A stretch of 64,000 nucleotides of DNA from Microlunatus endophyticus (GTDB taxonomy: Bacteria; Actinomycetota; Actinomycetes; Propionibacteriales; Propionibacteriaceae), in NCBI RefSeq assembly GCF_014646195.1, contig NZ_BMMZ01000012.1, positions 96,070-160,069 of the forward strand. Reading direction: 5' to 3'. Of the stretch, positions 58,459 to 64,000 are shown piece after piece. The first letter of the stretch is position 1. Each line of letters begins with the position of its first letter. The notes beneath the pieces were generated by a model. It was not told the DNA's origin and searched no databases. It saw only the letters and a program-made list of their open reading frames with translations. Both the position numbers and the translations under genes were made by a program.

Positions 58459-60357
58459 CTAGCTGCCGGCCTTCTTGACCTTGAAGACCCAGTCGATGCC
58501 CGCGCCGCCGAAACCGGGCGGCCCGTACGGGTTGGACTCGGTCGGCCAGTTCGTCCAGGTCGCGGTGTTGAACTCGAAGAACTCCAGCGGCCGGTACATC
58601 AGCGGGATCACTGGAACGGTCTCGCGGTAGATCGCATCGACCTTGCCGTAGGCGGTCTTCCGCTCGTCGTCGGTGGTCGCCTCGGAGGCCGCATCCAGCA
58701 GAGCCGGGATCCGGGAATCCTTGAAGCGGGTGTAGTTGGCGAAGGCGGTCTTGCCGATCGGTGCGCCGAGCCGGTCGTCAAGGATGTCGTGGAAACGGCT
58801 CCACGGGCTGGCCGGGCTCACACCGGAGGCACTCCAGCAGACCAGGTCGAAGTTGCCGTTCTGGACGTCGGTGGTGACGTTGCCGGCCTCGGGGAACTGA
58901 GTGCTGACGTCGAAGCCGACGGCCTTGAGGCTCTTGGCCGCGATCTCGCAGGCACTGTTCCAGTCGGTCCACCCGGTCGGAGTGATCAGCTTCCACGGGC
59001 CGAGGCGGGTGCCGTCCTTCAGCTTGTAGACCCCGTCGCTGCCCTTCTTCGCGCCGAGCTCGTCCTCCAGGATCGACTTGGCCTTGGCCTGGTCGTACTT
59101 CCAGCCCTGGGACTCGACGGCGGCCTGGTCGAAGTAGGTCTTCTCGAAGCCGGTCGGCAGGATCAGGCTGGCCTGCGGCACGTCGGAGTAGGACGACATG
59201 GCCGTGGCGACGATGGTGGCGTAGTCGATCGCGTACGCCATCGCCAGCCGGACCTTCGGGTTGTCCAGGCCCTTCTTGGTGACGTTGATCTGCAGCAGCG
59301 GGATGTTGCCCGGAATGTAGTACGGCTTGTCCTTGAGATAGGTGCCGACCGAGGCGCCCTTGTCCTCCCACATCTTCCAGATCTGGGCTGTGAACTGCTG
59401 GCTGACGTCGATGTCGCCGGATTGCAGCTTGAGGTCGCCGTCGCTGTTGCTCTTGAAGATCGGATGGGTGATGTTGGTCATCGCCGGCTTGCCGAAGACC
59501 GAGTTGCCCCAGTAGTCGTCGTAGCGCTTGAGCACGACCTGGGTCTGGTCGGCGAGCTGGACCTGGAAGGGACCACTGCCGACCGGATTCTTCAGATTCG
59601 CCTGGCTGGTCACCGTCTTGTTGTTGACCCACGGCTCGTAGATGTGCTTGGGCAGGATGTAGGTGCCGGCGATCGTGTTCTTGATCGTGATCATGTTCAA
59701 CGGCTTGGACTTGGCGATGAACTGCAGGGTGCGGTCGTCGACCGCCTTGATCTCCTGCAGATAGTCCCAGACGTTGGAGTAGCTGACCGCCGCCTTCTTC
59801 GCCAGCTCGAAGGTGAAGATCACGTCGTCGGTGGTCAGGTCCTGGCCGTCCTGCCACTTGGTGCCGTCCTGCAGCGTGACCTGGTAGGTGCGCTTGTCGA
59901 CGTCCTTCGGATCCTTGCCCAGGCCCGGCTCCAGCTCGCCGCTGACCAGGTTGAAGCGCAGCAGGGTCTCGAAGATCAACTGCTGCTGGTTCTGCCCGGC
60001 CGGCCAGGTGGTCGACGCCGCGAGCGGGTTGAACGACTTGGGCGGATCCCACTGCAGGCCCGCGATGAAGACCGTGTCTGCGGTCGCTCCGGTGCGCCCC
60101 GACTGGCCGCCGCTCTTCTTGCTCCCACCGCCGCCGCCACTGCTGCGTCCTGTCTGTGCGGTGCCACAGGCGCTGGCGACACCACCGACCATGACGGCGC
60201 CGGCAGCCAGGCCACCCCAGGACAGGAACCTGCGCCGGTTGGTCGAGAAGGTGCTGATCGAATTGTCGGTCCCGAAGGCCGAGACCGGCCGAACGGACTC
60301 ATCGGGTATCGCTCCGAGGCCCGGATCGGGCGTGCTCGGATGCTGCGGAAACGTCAT
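58459..60357 (-). CDS. ABC importer substrate-binding protein (SBP_bac_5), Tat-type lipoprotein
   Basis: 632 residues from the ATG at 60357, after AGGAGGAA. The N-terminus has about 35 extra residues, then a twin-arginine signal NRRRFLSWGGLAAGAV and lipobox ASAC near residue 64. After a Gly/Ser linker comes the family-5 solute-binding fold: GQNQQQLIFETLLRFN, KDVDKRTYQVTLQDGTKWQDG, DDVIFTFELAKKA, NPKVRLAMAYAIDY. Ligands of the family are peptides, but also nickel, opines and oligosaccharides; no adjacent enzyme tells which. First gene of the five-gene operon. Confidence 0.92.
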   Translation of the reverse strand: MTFPQHPSTPDPGLGAIPDESVRPVSAFGTDNSISTFSTNRRRFLSWGGLAAGAVMVGGVASACGTAQTGRSSGGGGGSKKSGGQSGRTGATADTVFIAGLQWDPPKSFNPLAASTTWPAGQNQQQLIFETLLRFNLVSGELEPGLGKDPKDVDKRTYQVTLQDGTKWQDGQDLTTDDVIFTFELAKKAAVSYSNVWDYLQEIKAVDDRTLQFIAKSKPLNMITIKNTIAGTYILPKHIYEPWVNNKTVTSQANLKNPVGSGPFQVQLADQTQVVLKRYDDYWGNSVFGKPAMTNITHPIFKSNSDGDLKLQSGDIDVSQQFTAQIWKMWEDKGASVGTYLKDKPYYIPGNIPLLQINVTKKGLDNPKVRLAMAYAIDYATIVATAMSSYSDVPQASLILPTGFEKTYFDQAAVESQGWKYDQAKAKSILEDELGAKKGSDGVYKLKDGTRLGPWKLITPTGWTDWNSACEIAAKSLKAVGFDVSTQFPEAGNVTTDVQNGNFDLVCWSASGVSPASPWSRFHDILDDRLGAPIGKTAFANYTRFKDSRIPALLDAASEATTDDERKTAYGKVDAIYRETVPVIPLMYRPLEFFEFNTATWTNWPTESNPYGPPGFGGAGIDWVFKVKKAGS

Positions 60358-60477
60358 CGTTGTGTTCCTCCTTGAACACGGCCGGTCAACGGCCGAACCC
60401 CATGACATGTTGATGGTTACGTGCGCAAACCCCACCCCAGGGACCCGCTCCGAATGGGTTCCTGTGCGCCCCATCTT

Positions 60478-60500
60478 TGCTTAAGCGGTTCGGTTGTCAA
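60478..60500 (-). promoter_or_regulatory. Candidate promoter of the Opp/Dpp-type operon
   Basis: On the minus strand a perfect -35 TTGACA (60500-60495), 16-nt spacer, then AAAGAT. It lies about 120 nt before the binding-protein start, in the divergent gap with the ligase gene. Confidence 0.45.
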
Positions 60501-60514
60501 CTTGCAAGGCCGAT

Positions 60515-60543
60515 TTGTTACCAAGATCGCTGCACGCTATCAA
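60515..60543 (+). promoter_or_regulatory. Candidate promoter of the DNA ligase gene
   Basis: TTGTTA (60515-60520), 17-nt spacer, TATCAA (60538-60543), 40 nt before the ligase ATG. Between promoter and start lies TGTCAC-N8-GTGACA (60555-60574), a perfect 6-bp inverted repeat that could be an operator. Confidence 0.5.
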
Positions 60544-60582
60544 ATTGTGGCGACTGTCACCGACAGCAGTGACAATCTCCGC

Positions 60583-62169
60583 ATGACCGCAGAAACGCCG
60601 GCCGGACCGGGCCCGGCACCGATGTCGCTGGATCGTCTGGTCCGGGCCTGGCGCGATCTCGGCGCGACCCGCTCCCGCAATGTCAAACGCGACATCATCG
60701 CCACGGTGTTGCAAGAGACTCCTGCCGCCGACGTGGACATCGTCGTCAGCTATCTCTCGGGGTCGCTGCGGCAGCGGCGGACGGGGATCGGGTGGCGTTC
60801 GCTGCAGGAGTTGCCGGCGCCGGCGGCCGAGCCGGTTCTGACGGCCCAGGAAGTTGACTATTCAATGGAATTGATGGCGGCGCTGTCGGGTCCGGGGTCG
60901 GCCGGCCTGCGACAGCAGGCGCTGGCCGAACTTTTCGGGCGGGCCACCGAGGGCGAGCAGCAACTGCTCAGCGGGCTGGTCTTCGGTGAGCTGCGACAAG
61001 GTGCGCTTGAGTCGGCGGTCCAGGACGGACTGGCCGCTGCGTACGAGGTACCGAAGGAAGCGGTCCGGCGGGCAGCGATGCTGCTCGGATCGACGGCGGC
61101 CGCCGCCGGTGCGCTGATCCGGGGCGGGTTGCCAGCCTTGGAGCGGGTCAGCCTGCAGGTCGGCATCGCTGTCCAGCCGATGCTGGCGGCCAGCGCTCCC
61201 GACGTCGCGCAGGCACTCGCCAAGACCGGGTTGCCGGCCGTCGTCGACGCGAAGCTGGACGGGATCCGGGTCCAGGTCCACAAGTCCGGCGATCGGGTCC
61301 GGGTCTTCACCCGGAGCCTGGACGAGATCACCGATCGGCTGCCTTTGGTGACGTCGATGGTCGCGGCCCTGCCACAAGATCAACTCGTACTCGATGGCGA
61401 GGCGCTCGCATTGCGACCGGACGGCAGCCCGGAGACCTTTCAGCAGATCGCCTCCAGCGCCGCCACCCGATCGGACCTCGACCGGGTTGATCTTTCGGGG
61501 CGCGAACGATTGCCGCTGCGACCGTACTTTTTCGACCTGCTGCGGATCGACGATCAGGACCTGCTTGATCACCCGCTCCAGGAGCGCTCGGCGATCATGG
61601 AACGCGAGCTGCCGGACGAGCTGTTGGTCCCTCGGCTGGTGGCCACGGAGGTCGGCCCGGCGGTTGATCTCTATGAGGACGTCGTGCGGCGCGGGTTCGA
61701 GGGCGTCGTGATCAAGAATCCGCAGGCGCCGTACGCCGCCGGCCGCAGGGACTCCGGCTGGATCAAGGTCAAACCGCGGCACACCTTCGACCTGGTGATC
61801 ATCGCAGCGGAGTGGGGACACGGCCGCCGACAGGGTTGGCTCTCCAACCTGCATCTCGCGGCGCGCGCCGACGACTCCGACGACTTGATCATGCTCGGGA
61901 AGACCTTCAAGGGACTGACCGACGAGATGCTCGAATGGCAGACGAAACGCTTCCTGGAGCTCGAGGTGCGGCGGACCCAGGGCACCGTCCACCTGCGTCC
62001 CGAGGTCGTCGCGGAGATCGCCGTCGACGGCCTGCAGACCTCGACGCGCTATCCCGGAGGAGTGGCATTGCGCTTCGCCCGGGTGCTGCGTTACCGCGAG
62101 GACAAGTCGGCCGCTGAGGCGGACACCCTGTCGACGGTCAAGAAGCTGTTGCCGGTCAGCCGGTCCTGA
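60583..62169 (+). CDS. ATP-dependent DNA ligase (archaeal/mycobacterial LigB type)
   Basis: 528 residues from the ATG at 60583. N-terminal DNA-binding domain (LDRLVRAWRDLGATRSRNVK to about 190). The nucleotidyltransferase domain has adenylated Lys224 in DAKLDGIR, VFTRSLDEITDRLP, and the motifs GFEGVVIKNPQAPY and GWIKVKP. The C-terminal OB domain ends in STRYPGGVALRFARVLRYR. Not the essential NAD-dependent LigA; mycobacterial LigB is dispensable. It seals nicks, probably in repair. Confidence 0.93.
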   Translation: MTAETPAGPGPAPMSLDRLVRAWRDLGATRSRNVKRDIIATVLQETPAADVDIVVSYLSGSLRQRRTGIGWRSLQELPAPAAEPVLTAQEVDYSMELMAALSGPGSAGLRQQALAELFGRATEGEQQLLSGLVFGELRQGALESAVQDGLAAAYEVPKEAVRRAAMLLGSTAAAAGALIRGGLPALERVSLQVGIAVQPMLAASAPDVAQALAKTGLPAVVDAKLDGIRVQVHKSGDRVRVFTRSLDEITDRLPLVTSMVAALPQDQLVLDGEALALRPDGSPETFQQIASSAATRSDLDRVDLSGRERLPLRPYFFDLLRIDDQDLLDHPLQERSAIMERELPDELLVPRLVATEVGPAVDLYEDVVRRGFEGVVIKNPQAPYAAGRRDSGWIKVKPRHTFDLVIIAAEWGHGRRQGWLSNLHLAARADDSDDLIMLGKTFKGLTDEMLEWQTKRFLELEVRRTQGTVHLRPEVVAEIAVDGLQTSTRYPGGVALRFARVLRYREDKSAAEADTLSTVKKLLPVSRS

Positions 62170-62187
62170 CCGCCTCGACCCCTTCGG

Positions 62188-62868
62188 GTGACAGACTCGG
62201 GAGCTGTGAAGGAAGGAACGCGCCGACGGGCCGCGGAACGACGTGGCGGCTCTTCCTTCTCCGCCGCGGCGGCAATGCTGCTGGCATCGATCGCACTGGC
62301 CGGCTGCGGCGTCGCCCACCAGGTCGGAGGCCGGCCGCCGGCTTCCACAGCTCCGGCAACCTCTTCGGCGTCGCCCGCGTCCGAGCCGCCCTCGTCGCTT
62401 CCTTCCTCGCCTCGGCCGACCTCGGGCGTCGTGGCGACGAGACGGTTGTCCACTCCGCTGGAGCTCCGCCCCGTGAAATCGATCCAGCCCGGTGTCTGCC
62501 ACGCGGGCACCTCCAACACGATCGAGGACTCGAGCTTCTCTGATTGTCTCGTCGTCGGCCCGAGTGGCCTGACCGTCCGCCGGCTGAAAGCGGTGAGCTA
62601 TCAACTCCCGTCGGACGACTCGCCGATCATCGACCTGACCTTCAATGCTGCGGACGGCCGCACCGTCGCTGAACTCACCACTCGTCTGGCTGGCCTCTCG
62701 GCGCCGCGGAACGATCTGGCGATCATGATCGGGGATCCGTCCAACGGACAGTTGATCGCCGCGCCCGCGGTCATGAGCGCCGTCAAGGGCGACTCGATCC
62801 AGCTGATCCTGGCGGGATTTGACGAAGCGCGGGCCCGGAAGGTTGCAGACCAGTTGGCCGGTCATTGA
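62188..62868 (+). CDS. Lipoprotein with a SecD P1-like domain
   Basis: 226 residues; GTG at 62188, with another GTG six codons on. Basic start, hydrophobic segment at about 26-38 and lipobox LAGC (Cys40), then a Pro/Ser/Thr-rich linker to about residue 80. The folded part has two cysteines (GVCHAG, SDCLVVG) and a C-terminal stretch, DLTFNAADGRTVAELTTRL, LAIMIGDPSNGQLIAAPAV and FDEARARKVADQL. These follow the order of the SecD P1 head region (VTFxxxGAxxxxxLT, LAIVLDGxVxSAPxV, FTxEEAxxLAxxL). There are no further membrane helices. Function unknown. Confidence 0.75.
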   Translation: MTDSGAVKEGTRRRAAERRGGSSFSAAAAMLLASIALAGCGVAHQVGGRPPASTAPATSSASPASEPPSSLPSSPRPTSGVVATRRLSTPLELRPVKSIQPGVCHAGTSNTIEDSSFSDCLVVGPSGLTVRRLKAVSYQLPSDDSPIIDLTFNAADGRTVAELTTRLAGLSAPRNDLAIMIGDPSNGQLIAAPAVMSAVKGDSIQLILAGFDEARARKVADQLAGH

Positions 62869-63028
62869 CGGGGCAACCGGTGCAGCTCTCCGTCCGCCGA
62901 GTGGCAAGCTGTCAGTGTGCAGCCACAGTCGGCCCACCGATCGGCACGGTCCGAGCGGGTCGCGGGCTGCGGCCTGGCAAAGTCTGGCGACCACCCGGCA
63001 CGCACCGAACCGACTGTAAGGATTCCCG

Positions 63029-63913
63029 ATGGCAACGGCATTTCAGGCGCTGACCGAGGCAGACGCCCAGCACTTCCTGGACAACGGATGGGTTGTCGTT
63101 CACGACTGCTTCTCTCCGGAGGCGGCCGCGGAATACACCGACTCCGTGTGGACCCGGCTCGGTTACGACCCGAATGACAAGACGACGTGGGCCGAGTCCT
63201 CGATCCATATGCCGGGGCACCGGACGATCGACGTCGCGAGCTTCGCCCCCAGGGCCTGGCAGGCCGCCTGCGACCTGGTCGGCGGTGCGGATCGGGTGGC
63301 CGGCCCGTACAACTGGTCCGACGCCTTCATCGTCAACCTCTGGGAGGGCGCGGAGAGGCCGTGGTCCGACGCGTCACCGCAAGCCCCAGGTTGGCACAAG
63401 GACGGCGACTTCTTCCGGCACTTCCTGGACTCGCCCGAGCAGGGGCTGCTGACGCTGGTGTTGTGGTCCGACGTGCAGCACCAGGGCGGCGCGACCTTCG
63501 TCGCCTCGGACTCGGTCGGTCCGGTCGCTCGCAGGCTCGCCGATCATCCCGAAGGCCTGCTTCCCAGCGGCTTCTCCGATCTGATTGCCGAGTGCAGCCG
63601 GTTCGACGAGGCCACCGGGCGCGTCGGGGACGTCTTCCTGCTGCATCCCTACATCCTTCATGCCAAAGCGCAGAATGTGCTCCGTCTGCCGAGGCTGATC
63701 ACCAATCCGCCGATCCATCTGCGGGAGCCGATGCGCTTCGACCGCGAGGATCCGGACGACCATTCCCTCGTCGAGCAGGCCGTGCTGCGGGGTCTGGGGG
63801 TCGACCGGTACGAATTCCGTCCGACCGCGTCGAGGGAGCAGCTCATTCCCGAGCGGGTCCGTCGGCAGCAGGCCATGAAGGCTGCCGAGGAGGCTCGGCT
63901 CGCCGCCTCCTGA
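63029..63913 (+). CDS. Phytanoyl-CoA dioxygenase (PhyH) family protein
   Basis: 294 residues. Fe(II)/2-oxoglutarate dioxygenase: HxD as His123-Lys-Asp125 in GWHKDGDFFRH, the distal histidine in FLLHPYILHAKAQN (His211 or His206), and an arginine after it (LPRLITNPPI) to bind 2-oxoglutarate. N-terminal QHFLDNGWVVVHDCFSPE is typical. Start ATG at 63029 after TAAGGA. Bacterial members hydroxylate varied small molecules; no pathway context is visible. Confidence 0.88.
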   Translation: MATAFQALTEADAQHFLDNGWVVVHDCFSPEAAAEYTDSVWTRLGYDPNDKTTWAESSIHMPGHRTIDVASFAPRAWQAACDLVGGADRVAGPYNWSDAFIVNLWEGAERPWSDASPQAPGWHKDGDFFRHFLDSPEQGLLTLVLWSDVQHQGGATFVASDSVGPVARRLADHPEGLLPSGFSDLIAECSRFDEATGRVGDVFLLHPYILHAKAQNVLRLPRLITNPPIHLREPMRFDREDPDDHSLVEQAVLRGLGVDRYEFRPTASREQLIPERVRRQQAMKAAEEARLAAS

Positions 63914-63949
63914 GTCGGTTCGAGACTCCGGTCGTAGCCGCACCAGATG

Positions 63950-63987
63950 CTGCGAGCCGCACCGTGTGTGCAGGGTGCGGCTCGCAG
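63950..63987 (+). terminator. Hairpin after the PhyH gene
   Basis: Perfect 14-bp stem CTGCGAGCCGCACC / GGTGCGGCTCGCAG with a 10-nt loop, 37 nt after the stop. No T-run follows, but the stem is strong; it may also serve a convergent gene beyond the window. Confidence 0.65.
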
Positions 63988-64000
63988 TTGGTGGTGGGTG

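Overview
The window is high-GC (roughly two-thirds G+C) DNA from an actinobacterium. Codon use, TTG/GTG starts, the acidic and basic tails on ribosomal proteins, a mycobacterial-type LigB DNA ligase, DUF1707 and TIGR00027-type proteins, and the HTH-citrate synthase fusion all fit the Propionibacteriales/Microlunatus neighbourhood. The genus is an inference; no rRNA is present to prove it.

Layout. 1-1146 (-): 3'-truncated BtuF-type lipoprotein under a cobalamin riboswitch (about 1275-1505). 1606-5236 (+): four overlapping genes for an ABC-2 exporter plus a DesK/LuxR two-component system. 5553-7217: orphan lipoprotein. 7218-7845: promoter and long leader of the S10 operon. 7846-17657: S10-spc ribosomal protein genes rpsJ to rplO in the standard order, ending in a strong terminator (17681-17717). 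17861-21527: secY, adk, a SAM methyltransferase and map. 21596-41504: about 20 kb of unrelated genes that separate map from infA. These are a three-gene ABC-2 exporter, a phosphotransferase, prolyl oligopeptidase, a decayed patch, an OmpR-type two-component system with a divergent secreted target, an ECF sigma factor, a cobalamin-binding protein, a frameshifted Pat-like acetyltransferase/acyl-CoA synthetase, a ferritin-like diiron protein behind a DtxR/IdeR-like box, a NamZ-like protein, an AlkZ-like protein and an isochorismatase-fold hydrolase. 41747-45588: the displaced alpha part, infA-rpmJ-rpsM-rpsK-rpsD-rpoA-rplQ, closed by a bidirectional terminator. 45648-48022 (-): two CNNM/CorC-type membrane proteins. 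48235-50770: a citrate synthase divergent from a HTH-citrate synthase fusion, with a palindromic operator between them. 50807-53321: an aldo/keto reductase divergent from a MocR regulator that has lost its PLP lysine, with a 10-bp inverted repeat between them. 53322-54431: sulfite-oxidase-type molybdoenzyme. 54545-60357 (-): complete Opp/Dpp-type ABC importer. 60583-62169: ATP-dependent DNA ligase. 62188-62868: lipoprotein resembling the SecD P1 domain. 63029-63913: PhyH dioxygenase.

The points most worth a second look are the HTH-citrate synthase/citrate synthase switch, the lysine-less MocR with its operator, the DtxR-like box before the diiron protein, the Pat gene with three apparent frameshifts, the SecD-P1-like lipoprotein, and the ribosomal cluster split by 20 kb. 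I saw no tRNA or rRNA gene, CRISPR array, prophage, transposase or att site.
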